From an uncultured Bacteroidales bacterium (GTDB taxonomy: Bacteria > Bacteroidota > Bacteroidia > Bacteroidales > Bacteroidaceae), in assembly GCA_902801425.1 (NCBI GenBank), contig CADCIQ010000030.1, forward strand, positions 1-64,000: 64,000 nucleotides of DNA, in the 5' to 3' direction. The translations under genes and the position numbers were made by a program. The notes under the pieces are model-generated. The model was not told the DNA's origin, ran no database searches, and saw nothing but the letters and a program-made list of their open reading frames with translations. This document shows, piece by piece, positions 1-8,256 of the stretch (the first letter of the stretch is position 1; the number at the start of each line of letters is the position of its first letter).

Positions 1-1
1 G

Positions 2-715
2 CTTGATTATTTCCATCGCATGGCGTATGGAACATCAAAGGTGTTGTCGGAATATCTCAAAGAGGGTGAGCCGTATGATATGATACGTAAGGTTTACTCT
101 ATAAACATTGTGTACTTCTCTCTTGGGCAGGGTGAGGACTACGCCTATCACGGCACAACCCAGTTTGTCAGCATGCACGATGAGAATGATATTCTTAAAC
201 TGTCTGCTGCCCAACGTAAAGCTTTTGGATGTGATATGCCGTCAGATGTCTTTCCTGAGTATTATCTGCTTCGTGTGGATAAGTTTGACAAGTTAGCTAC
301 CACACCTCTTGACGAATGGATTAGTTTCTTAAAGACAAGCGAGATTCCTGTTACCTTCAATGCTCCTGGTCTTCCAGAGGCTCGTGAGCGTCTTCGTGTA
401 GATTCTTTAACTGACGAAGAGAAGAAAGATTATCATCGCATGATGGAAAACCTTCGCTATCAGCGTAGTGTCATTAAGACTGGTAGAGAGGAAGGACGAG
501 CAGAAGGCAGAGAAGAAGGTTTGGTGGAAGGACGAAAAGAAGGTTTGGTGGAAGGGCGAAAAGAAGGTTTGGTGGAAGGACGAAAAGAAGGTTTGGTGGA
601 AGGACGAAAAGAAGGTGCAATCCGAATCGCCCAAAATATGAAGCAGGAGGGGTTTCCAGTCTCTCTGATTACAAAGATGACAGGACTTTCGGAAGAGGAA
701 ATCAATAAGTTGTGA
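2..715 (+). CDS. Rpn/PD-(D/E)XK nuclease family protein, 5'-truncated by window edge
   Basis: The frame is open to the left edge (codons for LDYFHR precede the first Met at 20), so the N-terminal nuclease core lies outside the window. What remains resembles the C-terminal half of Bacteroidales PD-(D/E)XK transposase-like proteins (Rpn family): a region with YSINIVYFSLGQG, then FPEYYLLRVDKFD, a Lys/Glu-rich helix, and a terminal MTGLSEEEINKL close to the TGLSKEDIKQL end of the intact relative at 37020-37859. Between helix and tail lie four tandem EGRKEGLV-type octapeptides encoded by 24-bp repeats (518-613). Such proteins are thought to nick DNA and promote recombination; activity cannot be judged because the catalytic residues are absent here. 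Family call is fairly safe. Confidence 0.75.
   Translation, partial: LDYFHRMAYGTSKVLSEYLKEGEPYDMIRKVYSINIVYFSLGQGEDYAYHGTTQFVSMHDENDILKLSAAQRKAFGCDMPSDVFPEYYLLRVDKFDKLATTPLDEWISFLKTSEIPVTFNAPGLPEARERLRVDSLTDEEKKDYHRMMENLRYQRSVIKTGREEGRAEGREEGLVEGRKEGLVEGRKEGLVEGRKEGLVEGRKEGAIRIAQNMKQEGFPVSLITKMTGLSEEEINKL
518..613 (+). repeat. four tandem 24-bp repeats inside the Rpn-like gene
   Basis: Four back-to-back 24-bp units (518-541, 542-565, 566-589, 590-613), nearly identical (one base differs in unit 2), each encoding an eight-residue EGRKEGLV-type unit. The length is a multiple of three, so copy-number change keeps the frame and only lengthens or shortens a charged helix. Confidence 0.9.
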
Positions 716-741
716 TTTTTTCTTGTCGTATCAAAAAATAT

Positions 742-785
742 AAACGAGCCAAGCAAATTCGTTACTGGATTTGCTTGGCTCGTTT
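742..785. terminator. bidirectional hairpin terminator between convergent genes
   Basis: A perfect 17-bp inverted repeat (742-758 with 769-785, 10-nt loop) starting AAACGAGCCAAG lies 26 nt after the Rpn-like stop codon. A-rich on the left and T-ended on the right, it could serve both the rightward gene and leftward transcripts arriving from the protease gene. Confidence 0.8.
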
Positions 786-1018
786 AGTATAATAAACATG
801 AGATTCTGTTATTCATTGCCAATACCGTATGCGTTTGCCATTGATCTAATATGCTTTGCGACTTTTTGACGGATAATATCGAGTTCAATTGCAAACCTCC
901 CGTTAATCGTATCTGTTGTAGATTTCCTATTCCTTTGCGATAGGGTATAGCTTGATGAACTCTCTCTGATGATTGTTGCCGTCGTTGAGGAACTATGCGG
1001 ATTTTATCGCCTATGGTA
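786..1018. other. spacer with possible decayed coding remnant
   Basis: No intact gene was found. On the minus strand two short protein-like stretches occur in different frames: one ending REFIKLYPIAKE at a stop at 927, the other ending MANAYGIGNE at a stop at 809. They could be pieces of one gene split by a frameshift, or chance. I do not recognise a family. Confidence 0.25.
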
Positions 1019-3103
1019 TCAATGTTGAGATCCCATTTTCAATGAAAACAGTTTCTTCCTGCTCCTACCATCCAAAATGATATAAATGCCATTAGGCTTG
1101 ATTTCATTTACTCTCATACCATTAATATTATAGATAGCCTTATTACTGTTATTTGTTGTCATAACATCCTCTATGCCAGTATATACACGGTTGATATATT
1201 CAATTCCAGCAATGGCATCTATCTCACCCCAACCATAATAGTTGTTTGGATAGGACAATGACTCGTCATAATGTGTACAAGTATGGGCAAAGACATCCTT
1301 AATCTGTTCCGGAGTTAGTGTAGGGCATACCTGAAGCCAGAGGGCAATGACACCCGTAACTGCAGGACACGCCATGGATGTGCCTTTTGCCATAGCCCAA
1401 TAATGCTTTCTACCCTCATATTCAAATACCCGTGAGCCGTATTTCTCTTCAAGATGCAAATCATTTCTATAACTGTTGGTAGAAGAAACGATATTCACTC
1501 CTGGAGCTACGACATCTGGTTTGATACAGCCATTAAGGGCTGGGCCTATGCTACTGAAATTCGCCTTTACGCCGTTTATACCAAGGTTATCACCATATAT
1601 AGCTCCTGTGTGGCTCGTAACAGTAGTAACGTGAGCCGTAGCACCTACGGCAATTACCCTTTCTGCAGAAGCCGGGAAATTTACGCTATGCGTCTGCTGA
1701 AAATCGCATAGTGTATTGTCAAGATTGCTGCTTTTGAAAGTTCCACCACCATAGAATACTTCTATGTCGTTGTCAGCTCCGAGAACAGAAAGTGATATTT
1801 CAGTATTCTTTCCGAAACTATCATTATCAACATCGGAAACAAAAAACTCCGAGGCAATCAAGGTTTGGTCATAGCATTCTGGATATGTGCATACACAAAC
1901 GGCAAAGCGTTCATTGCCAACAAGAAGCGTATCTTTCATCACACTATCAGGAAAGGCAGAAAGCTTTGTCATGTCATATTCCCACTTTAATCGTTCTGCA
2001 TTATTCTGATAGAAAGTCAATAGCATCTTCACGGGCTTTTTTGAACGCATGACATACGAGGCATCTTTTGAGGAACTCGTAAGGAAAGCCCCTTTCTTGC
2101 TCTCGCCTTCAGCCTTATGGATATAGGTATTTTTTATGCCGTCATTGCCTGCAGCAGAGCATAGTATGCGCCCCGGACCTAACATCTTATTAAGAACCTC
2201 CTGATAGAGTTTGCTTTCATACATGTCATCAGAAGTGCCTTCGGAAAAATTTATCACACAAGGCTTTCCTACGCTCTCGGCATAGTCAAATATATACTTA
2301 AAGCCAAGCAGATCAGTAGCTGTGGTGTATTTGTATGTGTCTTCCTTTGATACAATATCCTTATTATCAGAAGTATAGTTTGCCACAATGCACATCTCCG
2401 CATCAGGAGCCATACCGATATACTGACTTATAGTGCCGTCTCCCTCACCACCAGAACCAGTCGCAGTACCCATAGTGTGAGTACCATGATAATGATTTAT
2501 GCCATCCGCCGTATATCTCTTGTTGAGAATAGCCTCTGTACCTATGTATTGCCTTCCGACATATATAGTATCATTTCCAGCATCAGTCTTTCCGACGACA
2601 GCCTCACCTTCTTCCGAAGTGTCAAGCATATCCCATACCTGCTTTATGCGAAATTCCTGCATATCAGCTGAATACCAGTTAGGATGCGTGAGATCAAAAC
2701 CTATATCCATAATACCGATGATGACACCTTTGCCTGTTGCAGACAATGGGGCAGAACTATTCCAAACATCTCTTGCTCGTACTATCGTTGCTGAGTTATC
2801 ATTTGTAACAGAGCAACTCTTTCCTGCCTCTATCCTGTGGATTGAAGGGTATGAGCAAAGGGCAAATACCTTGTCAAGGGGTATGCTCGCAATATAGATA
2901 TCATCCCAGTTGGCGTATATCTTACAACCGTTTTTTCTCAGTAACTGAACGTCGGAGGTTTTGATCAAGGCGGTAATGGCCTCTCCCCCCGCCCTGACAC
3001 ATACTCCGATGTTGATAACATCGGAGTATGTGTCAGGGCGGGGGGAGAGGCTACTAAGGCTTTCCTCACATACGAGGACATTTTGCCTTGATCTTGTGAC
3101 CAA
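1019..3103 (-). CDS. subtilisin-like serine protease (S8), N-terminus frameshifted by a palindrome
   Basis: Probable secreted S8 peptidase. The catalytic triad is visible in family motifs: Asp in IMDIGFDLTHP (about residue 133), His in HYHGTHTMG (about 206) and Ser in KGTSMACPAVTG (about 576). A short C-terminal INGMRVNE..GIYIILDG region resembles the C-terminal tails of secreted Bacteroidetes proteins. The listed ATG at 3103 gives an implausible N-terminus (SLSPRPDTYSDV...RAGGEA) translated from a 73-bp perfect hairpin (2979-3051). A good signal peptide (MSRSKLYILLLL...WSQ) lies just upstream in another frame (start 3156). Residues after the hairpin (ITALIKTSDVQLL...) look like normal S8 propeptide sequence. 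The gene is therefore probably disrupted or at least not exported as annotated; mature domain intact. Confidence 0.85.
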   Translation of the reverse strand: MVTRSRQNVLVCEESLSSLSPRPDTYSDVINIGVCVRAGGEAITALIKTSDVQLLRKNGCKIYANWDDIYIASIPLDKVFALCSYPSIHRIEAGKSCSVTNDNSATIVRARDVWNSSAPLSATGKGVIIGIMDIGFDLTHPNWYSADMQEFRIKQVWDMLDTSEEGEAVVGKTDAGNDTIYVGRQYIGTEAILNKRYTADGINHYHGTHTMGTATGSGGEGDGTISQYIGMAPDAEMCIVANYTSDNKDIVSKEDTYKYTTATDLLGFKYIFDYAESVGKPCVINFSEGTSDDMYESKLYQEVLNKMLGPGRILCSAAGNDGIKNTYIHKAEGESKKGAFLTSSSKDASYVMRSKKPVKMLLTFYQNNAERLKWEYDMTKLSAFPDSVMKDTLLVGNERFAVCVCTYPECYDQTLIASEFFVSDVDNDSFGKNTEISLSVLGADNDIEVFYGGGTFKSSNLDNTLCDFQQTHSVNFPASAERVIAVGATAHVTTVTSHTGAIYGDNLGINGVKANFSSIGPALNGCIKPDVVAPGVNIVSSTNSYRNDLHLEEKYGSRVFEYEGRKHYWAMAKGTSMACPAVTGVIALWLQVCPTLTPEQIKDVFAHTCTHYDESLSYPNNYYGWGEIDAIAGIEYINRVYTGIEDVMTTNNSNKAIYNINGMRVNEIKPNGIYIILDGRSRKKLFSLKMGSQH

Positions 3104-3156
3104 GACAAAGTTGCGTTTAGCAACAGAAGTAGCAATATGTATAATTTACTGCGTGA
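2965..3156 (-). pseudogene. detached signal-peptide start of the S8 protease
   Basis: An ATG at 3156 opens MSRSKLYILLLLLLNATLSWSQ, a textbook signal peptide, followed by DQGKMSSYVRKAL, which fits the beginning of a Bacteroidales S8 propeptide. The frame then reads into the palindrome at 2979-3051 and stops at 2965 without reaching the protease frame. An insertion whose length is 2 mod 3 would explain the split. It is best read as the 5' end of the gene at 1019-3103. Confidence 0.7.
2979..3051. repeat. 73-bp perfect hairpin (35-bp arms) inside the protease gene
   Basis: Arms 2979-3013 and 3017-3051 are exact reverse complements separated by GAT. The outer 18 bp of each arm (GCCTCTCCCCCCGCCCTG type) is the end of the GC-rich element repeated across the window; the inner part contains CACATACTCCG, which also occurs in the variant element at 46536-46609. 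It sits between the signal-peptide frame and the protease frame. Confidence 0.95.
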
Positions 3157-3210
3157 CATTTTTTGTATTTCTGGTTGCAAATATAATAAGAAAAACTGAA
3201 AAAAGCATCT

Positions 3211-3238
3211 TTGTAATTTGTAATTTGTAATTTGTAAT
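3211..3238. repeat. four tandem TTGTAAT heptamers
   Basis: Four exact copies of TTGTAAT in the spacer between the divergent protease and flippase genes. The reverse complement of the same heptamer is repeated three times inside the GH10 gene at 52904-52924. Confidence 0.9.
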
Positions 3239-3270
3239 TGAAAATAATTACTTTTCTCGATTTTTCTTAT

Positions 3271-3278
3271 TACCTTTG
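3271..3278 (+). promoter_or_regulatory. candidate -7 box for the flippase gene
   Basis: TACCTTTG matches the Bacteroidetes -7 consensus TAnnTTTG and lies 33 nt before the ATG at 3312. No clear TTTG box was found at the usual distance upstream. Confidence 0.5.
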
Positions 3279-3311
3279 TGCTCGAAAATAAAAATGTAAA
3301 TTTAATTGTAA

Positions 3312-4796
3312 ATGAGTAAGATGCATTTCCGCATTCCGGCTCCCTCCCTACGGGGGAGGGCGGGGGGAGAGGCCGAAAATAAATACAACAGCATTATAAA
3401 GGCGACAAGTCTCTTGGGTGGTGTTCAGATGATTAATATTCTGCTCAACCTCCTTCGTACTAAAGCCATAGCCATATTGCTTGGTCCTTCTGGTGTAGGT
3501 TTAAATGGTATCTACAATGAGACTCGTGAGCTTATCCATACTACTACGAATCTCGGTCTTGACATCAGCGGTGTACGTGGCATATCTCAGGCATTTGAGC
3601 AGAACAATGCCATGGAGATTGACCGTCAGGTAAGATTACTCCGCACATGGGTATTGCTGTTTGCTTTGTTCGGCACTCTTCTGTGTACCCTTATTGCCCT
3701 GCCTCTTTCTCAGTTTACTTTCAAAGACAACTCGCATACGTGGGATTTCGTATTCCTCTCACCTGCTGTGGGTTTCAGCACTATTACTTGTGGTGAAATG
3801 GCTGTTCTCAAGGGCTTGCGAAAGTTGAAATCACTCGCCTCCTTATCAATAGTCAATGTGGTTATTGCTATTGTTGTATCACTTCCTATCTACTATTTCT
3901 GGGGCTTGAGTGGAGTTCTTCCTGCATTGGTTATTTGCACTTTACTATGGGCAGTAGCAGCCCTTGCATACGGCATTAATGCTCATTCTTTTGGTTTCTT
4001 TACAAAATCAAAACAGTTGAAAGGAAGCAACATATTGCTTGGCATTGGCATTACCTTCGTTGTGTGTGAGATAATCGACCATATAGCCAAACTATCCGTA
4101 CAGAGTTATCTCAATAACAACGCATCTCTCGAAATGGTAGGACTTTATAATTCCTGTCGTACCATGACCTTGACCTACGCAGGAATGGTGTTCTCAGCAA
4201 TGGATCAAGATTATTTTCCACGACTTTCAGGTGCTGTGAAGAATATGCTTGAGCGTACTGCCATACTAACCAAGCAGTTGGATGTCACGCTGATGATAAT
4301 CACCCCTATGCTTGTTGCCTTTATCGTCATAATGCCAGTCATAGTGCCGTTGTTGCTTAGTGGCGAGTTTAATGCCATTATCCCTATGGCTCAGATAATT
4401 GCTGCAAGTCTTATCTTCCGTGCCATATATCTTCCAAACGCCTATCTGCCACTTGCAGCAGGCGATTCTAAGGTATATCTCGCCCTCAATGTGATAGGTG
4501 CCTTGAATACATTTTGGATAATCCTTGGCTATAAGCTTGGTGGATTGATAGGTATGGGTGTGGCTATGTTTGGCGAGAATCTTATTGATGTGCTGATGGT
4601 AATGTTTATTTCCAAGTGGAAATACAAGATTTCATTACCTTCCAAGACAAAGACAATGATCATTCTCGGCTGTCTGTTTATGCTTGCGACCTATTCCCTT
4701 TGTTGTCTTTTGGAAGGCTGGAGCTATTGGCTTGTAGGTGCAATTCTTATTGCTCTCAGCATCTTGTATTCGCTTAAGAATTATAAGGAAGCGTAA
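3312..4796 (+). CDS. Wzx-type O-antigen/oligosaccharide flippase
   Basis: A 494-residue polytopic membrane protein of the MATE/MVF polysaccharide transporter group, expected to move undecaprenyl-linked oligosaccharides across the inner membrane. The diagnostic start ATSLLGGVQMINILLNLLRTK and AILLGPSGVGLNGIYN is present near residues 30-70, followed by about a dozen hydrophobic segments. Residues 9-21 ([12 protein letters not shown] region) are encoded by a copy of the GC-rich repeat (3336-3374) inserted in frame just after the start; homologues normally begin close to the ENKYNSIIKATS segment that follows. The small membrane gene at 4816 follows after 19 nt, probably cotranscribed. The leftward polysaccharide operon nearby supports a role in surface-glycan assembly. 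Confidence 0.85.
   Translation: MSKMHFRIPAPSLRGRAGGEAENKYNSIIKATSLLGGVQMINILLNLLRTKAIAILLGPSGVGLNGIYNETRELIHTTTNLGLDISGVRGISQAFEQNNAMEIDRQVRLLRTWVLLFALFGTLLCTLIALPLSQFTFKDNSHTWDFVFLSPAVGFSTITCGEMAVLKGLRKLKSLASLSIVNVVIAIVVSLPIYYFWGLSGVLPALVICTLLWAVAALAYGINAHSFGFFTKSKQLKGSNILLGIGITFVVCEIIDHIAKLSVQSYLNNNASLEMVGLYNSCRTMTLTYAGMVFSAMDQDYFPRLSGAVKNMLERTAILTKQLDVTLMIITPMLVAFIVIMPVIVPLLLSGEFNAIIPMAQIIAASLIFRAIYLPNAYLPLAAGDSKVYLALNVIGALNTFWIILGYKLGGLIGMGVAMFGENLIDVLMVMFISKWKYKISLPSKTKTMIILGCLFMLATYSLCCLLEGWSYWLVGAILIALSILYSLKNYKEA
3336..3374 (+). repeat. GC-rich REP-like element, copy 2 (in coding frame)
   Basis: A 39-bp copy in the CCGG...GGCC orientation lying within codons 9-21 of the flippase gene. 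It contributes the peptide [10 protein letters not shown] in frame. 39 is divisible by three, so insertion kept the frame. Confidence 0.9.
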
Positions 4797-4815
4797 AGCA
4801 TATATTCGTAGATTT

Positions 4816-5613
4816 ATGAGTGAAAAGCCAAAACATTTTAAGGGATTTCTGATAGCATTGTCAGCATTGACAATCATCGAGTATTTATTACTTAAATGTA
4901 TATTTACCGATGATCCTGCAATCTTTTTTATGGCCACTATTTTCTTCTTTGTTCCATTTATTATTTTGTGGCTATTCAATTTCTATATAGTCTTCAAATG
5001 CTTTAGGATGCGCAATATCTGGGAGCGTTGCTTTATTGCGTGGGTGGCAATTCTATTTCTATTAATGCCAATTTCCTTTAAAATCAATGAAAGGCATGAG
5101 GATAATAATTATTTATCTTCCTTTATCAAGCTACCAGACGGTGATACCTTAACCATTACAAGTGATAAGGTAATCTTTGGCAAATGTGATAGTTTGAAAA
5201 ATATTCAGAAGGACTATATTGATTTACGTTATGAATGTCATAATTATTCCATTACTTTGACTCAAGATGACACTCTGTATATCTGGACAGAAAATGATTC
5301 ACTACCAGCAAAGACGCATGAGCTAAGATATCCTGTGGGCAAAATATATGCAGATTACAGAAAGGAGGAGTATAATAATGCCATTATCAAGAAGAAAATG
5401 AAATGGATGTTTGAGTATAATTTTATGTATGATGGCATACATACAGGGGGCTCTCAGACATTGATACACATAGTAGGTGACAGTTTACATGAAAAAATGT
5501 GGTGTAATTATTCTCCTATACATATTGGCAAGCGAGAGTTTCGTAAAGAGCGTACAACAACATTAAAAGAGTATTTTAAATACTCAATACCTGTTGATTC
5601 GTTGTTTGATTAG
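4816..5613 (+). CDS. small membrane protein of unknown function
   Basis: I chose the ATG at 4816 (MSEKPKHFKGF) because it lies 19 nt after the flippase stop; an ATG at 4738 would overlap the flippase by 59 nt. The 265-residue product has two or three hydrophobic segments in its first 95 residues (LIALSALTIIEYLLL, FFMATIFFFVPFIILWLF, AWVAILFLLMP) and then a soluble C-terminal part rich in charged residues (LPDGDTLTIT, PVGKIYADYRKEEY). I do not recognise a family. It is probably cotranscribed with the flippase and may be an envelope protein. Confidence 0.65.
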   Translation: MSEKPKHFKGFLIALSALTIIEYLLLKCIFTDDPAIFFMATIFFFVPFIILWLFNFYIVFKCFRMRNIWERCFIAWVAILFLLMPISFKINERHEDNNYLSSFIKLPDGDTLTITSDKVIFGKCDSLKNIQKDYIDLRYECHNYSITLTQDDTLYIWTENDSLPAKTHELRYPVGKIYADYRKEEYNNAIIKKKMKWMFEYNFMYDGIHTGGSQTLIHIVGDSLHEKMWCNYSPIHIGKREFRKERTTTLKEYFKYSIPVDSLFD

Positions 5614-5705
5614 CAAAAAAAATCCCGATTATAGCCAGAGATTTTATTGTCTTTGATTTTATAAATTTCCAATAACACCATATTATCTCCACACATTCAT
5701 CGCTC

Positions 5706-5796
5706 ATCCTCCGAACCAAACTCGATGTAAACTCGCTAAATCTCCGCTCCTTCACCGACTTTGCACCGACTTTGCACCGACTTTGGTACGGAGGAT
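5706..5796. repeat. spacer hairpin with three 11-bp direct repeats
   Basis: CACCGACTTTG occurs three times without gaps at 5753-5785. It is enclosed by a 12-bp imperfect inverted repeat (ATCCTCCGAACC at 5706-5717 with GGTACGGAGGAT at 5785-5796). The spacer separates two convergent operons; the hairpin might help stop transcription. Confidence 0.7.
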
Positions 5797-5837
5797 CATA
5801 GGAGGAAGAACGGAATTACATAGGAATCATTAACGAC

Positions 5838-6935
5838 CTAATCCTTTTCTTTTATTGCAGCAATAACCCTATCCATATCTGAAAGGTCATATCGCTGATC
5901 TACTGTTATGGTCAGTATTTGGTCTTCCTTTTCCCATATCAATCGGGCATAGATGGATTTCTGTGCCAGTTTTTTTTGCATTTCTGATATATTAGATACA
6001 CGGAATGGGAAGAAGAGAGGGGCGGTAGTCAAACGACTGATGTCGGCAATAAGTTCTATGTCCTTTACATCCTTCAATCCTTCGTAAAGGCGTTTGTAGT
6101 TCTCTATCCTTATCTTTTGCTGGGTATCAGCATCCTCTAAAGCGAGGAGTTTCTTTGAAACAGATGCCATAGCATGTGGAGTAATAGGTCGTGTCATAAG
6201 ACTCTCCACCTCATGTGAAAGGCGTATAGATTCGTCTTTTACCTTTGCATCACCAGAAAGGAAATAATCGCCTCTCAATCTCATAGCCTTTGTCTGAAGA
6301 GCTACTATCTCGTCATTTCCGATACTTGGCATCTGCATTTCCTCATTTGTTTCAAGAAAAGCACCATCAGGAATAGCAAACCACTTTCTGATACTTCCTA
6401 CATAGTATTTTATGAATGGCAGACGCATAGTAGAGAAAAGGCATTGCGTAAGGTCGAGGATTATCTCACAACCATCTTCGTGCATTTCCCCAAGCATATC
6501 CAACTCATCCTTAGTGAGATCCATTCCAAAATATGGATGTACGACAATAAGGTTTGGATGAAATTCTGAGAATATCTCCTTTGCCTTTGGAATATCTATC
6601 GTCAGATCGTTACATACAGGATAGAACTGATAGTCATATCCAAGTTGCTGAAATGGTGCGATAACCGTATCACAGGTGTATTTAGGAAGCATAACCTTTT
6701 TACCGTGAGAAAGTTCCTTGCTCGCTATGAGATAGATAGCTTCACGGCAGAAAGAGAGAAGTACGGCCTCTCCCCCCGCCCTCCCCCGTAGGGAGGGAGC
6801 CGGTTCGCTAACAAACTTTTCCTCTGATAGACTATCATTTTCCCCATTGAGCACACCGGCTCCCCCCCTACGGGGGAGGGCGGGGGGAGAGGCCGTCTTT
6901 TCATACAACGGAAATATACTTCCTATTTCTTTCAT
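5838..6935 (-). CDS. PLP-dependent DegT-like aminotransferase with repeat-encoded N-terminal insert
   Basis: A 365-residue fold-type I aminotransferase-like protein, presumably transferring an amino group to a nucleotide sugar or related precursor. Visible signatures are LPKYTCDTVIAPF, a DLTQC segment, and GSIRKWFAIPDGAFL, which probably carries the PLP-binding lysine. Residues about 14-26 and 45-57 ([12 protein letters not shown] and [12 protein letters not shown]) are encoded by two inverted copies of the GC-rich element (6765-6803 and 6856-6894); without them the N-terminus MKEIGSIFPLYEK...SFCREAIYLI looks like the family. Start lies 2 nt after the ATP-grasp stop, so it is the last gene of a three-gene leftward operon. 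Exact substrate unknown. Confidence 0.75.
   Translation of the reverse strand: MKEIGSIFPLYEKTASPPALPRRGGAGVLNGENDSLSEEKFVSEPAPSLRGRAGGEAVLLSFCREAIYLIASKELSHGKKVMLPKYTCDTVIAPFQQLGYDYQFYPVCNDLTIDIPKAKEIFSEFHPNLIVVHPYFGMDLTKDELDMLGEMHEDGCEIILDLTQCLFSTMRLPFIKYYVGSIRKWFAIPDGAFLETNEEMQMPSIGNDEIVALQTKAMRLRGDYFLSGDAKVKDESIRLSHEVESLMTRPITPHAMASVSKKLLALEDADTQQKIRIENYKRLYEGLKDVKDIELIADISRLTTAPLFFPFRVSNISEMQKKLAQKSIYARLIWEKEDQILTITVDQRYDLSDMDRVIAAIKEKD
6765..6803 (-). repeat. GC-rich REP-like element, copy 3 (in coding frame)
   Basis: Perfect 39-bp core inside the aminotransferase frame, inverted relative to copy 4. It encodes [10 protein letters not shown], as in the flippase gene. Confidence 0.9.
6856..6894 (+). 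repeat. GC-rich REP-like element, copy 4 (in coding frame)
   Basis: 39-bp core with one mismatch, in the aminotransferase N-terminal coding region. With copy 3 it makes a long fold-back (39-bp arms, 52-nt loop) in the mRNA. Confidence 0.9.
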
Positions 6936-6937
6936 TT

Positions 6938-8152
6938 CTATTCTGTTATAACTCGTAGATGCTCCGACATATTGTCGATAGTATCAAGCATTTCCTGTTG
7001 GTTGTTGAACTTGGCAAATATAACTGCTACGGTATCATTACCATTATGTGTCAGTTGAATGTCATCACCAATATTTATCAAGTGAGTGATATTGATAACC
7101 TTATCGCGGAAATAATCCGACATCCAAAGCTCTTTATAACGCCCATTCTCATTAGCGTATGGACGATAGTACATAACGTAGTTCGTACTGTCACAGAGCA
7201 CGTTATCACGCTTTGGAAGTTCATCGCCTACCGCTGCACGAACCGTGTATATATTCTCCTTAAAGCCTGTTGCCTTCTCTTCAAGATACGGAATATTGCA
7301 ACCGCCATTCCTTGGTCCTAAGTCAAGGAAGTATATGCCTCCGTCCTTGCCTACGACAAACTCCACATTACAAGGACCAGTCCTCATATCAAGCAGAGTA
7401 AAGAGCCTTTGTAGTTCGTCAATCGCCTTTTGCTTCATTTCCGGACTAAGCTCTGAAGGTGTACTTAGCGAAACTGGTACAAGTGCCGACTTTCCCACAA
7501 CGTGATGCTGATCACAGAAACCAGCAAAGATAATCTTACCGTTATCAAGGAAGATATCACCGTCCAACTGATGCCCTACCTTCTCTATAAACTTCTCAAC
7601 GATTACACGTCCGCAGATAGAATATGAAAAAGACTCCTCCCAATGCTCAGTTAGTTCGTCTTCGTTTGTTATTGCAAAAACACCTCTGCTACCTGCTGAA
7701 TCCACAGGTTTCATTATAGCCTTGCTCCCTTCCTTACTTTTATCTCTGAAATATAGAATTGCCTCTTCAAGATTAGTAAAGCTCTCTGCCCAAGGAGTAC
7801 AGAAGCCGTTATCTCTAAGGAATTTACGAAATAAATCCTTATGGGTAAGCGTGCATACTGCTTTGTATGGATTGCCCGGCAATCCCATTTCTTCTGCCAC
7901 GTATGCTGCAATAGGTGCAAGGGTATCAGAGCTGTAGGGAACTATTCCGTCGATATTCAGTCGCTTTGCCTCACGAAGCACAGCCTCTTTATCCACAATA
8001 TCCACCTTGCAATATTCATCAGCCACCTTATGTCCGGGATTGCCCTCGTGTAAGTCGGCACTTATGACATAATAGCCTTGCCGTTTTGCCTCAAGGGTAG
8101 CCTCCGTCTGCACGATATTGCCACCGAGGACCATAATACGTTTCTGTTCCAA
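6938..8152 (-). CDS. ATP-grasp domain enzyme
   Basis: 404 residues. It has an N-terminal pre-ATP-grasp Rossmann-like part (RIMVLGGNIVQTEATLEAKRQG, DGIVPYSSDTLAP), then an ATP-grasp core (KAIMKPVDSAGSRGVF, VIVEKFIEKVGHQLDGDIFL) and the metal-binding end FLDLGPRNGGCNIP. Such enzymes ligate a carboxylate to an amine or thiol through an acyl-phosphate. The overall plan resembles PurK/carbamoyl-phosphate-synthase-like proteins found in polysaccharide and peptide clusters. It lies between a glycosyltransferase gene and an aminotransferase gene, so it may amidate or aminoacylate a sugar; this is an inference from context. Confidence 0.8.
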   Translation of the reverse strand: MEQKRIMVLGGNIVQTEATLEAKRQGYYVISADLHEGNPGHKVADEYCKVDIVDKEAVLREAKRLNIDGIVPYSSDTLAPIAAYVAEEMGLPGNPYKAVCTLTHKDLFRKFLRDNGFCTPWAESFTNLEEAILYFRDKSKEGSKAIMKPVDSAGSRGVFAITNEDELTEHWEESFSYSICGRVIVEKFIEKVGHQLDGDIFLDNGKIIFAGFCDQHHVVGKSALVPVSLSTPSELSPEMKQKAIDELQRLFTLLDMRTGPCNVEFVVGKDGGIYFLDLGPRNGGCNIPYLEEKATGFKENIYTVRAAVGDELPKRDNVLCDSTNYVMYYRPYANENGRYKELWMSDYFRDKVINITHLINIGDDIQLTHNGNDTVAVIFAKFNNQQEMLDTIDNMSEHLRVITE

Positions 8153-8171
8153 TTTCCAGTTTTTTAATTAT

Positions 8172-8256
8172 AAAATGAAAAGTGAAAAATGAAAAATACA
8201 GATTAGCTTTCAAGTGTGACCTGTATTTTATTATTTTTCATTATTCATTTTTCATT
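8172..8256. repeat. AT-rich inverted repeat at the glycosyltransferase stop codon
   Basis: TGAAAAATGAAAAATACAG-type sequence on the left (to about 8202) is mirrored by CTGTATTTTATTATTTTTCA from 8221. The right arm runs into the glycosyltransferase gene and supplies its last codons (INEK, stop at 8245). It could fold as a terminator-like hairpin between cotranscribed genes. Confidence 0.7.
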
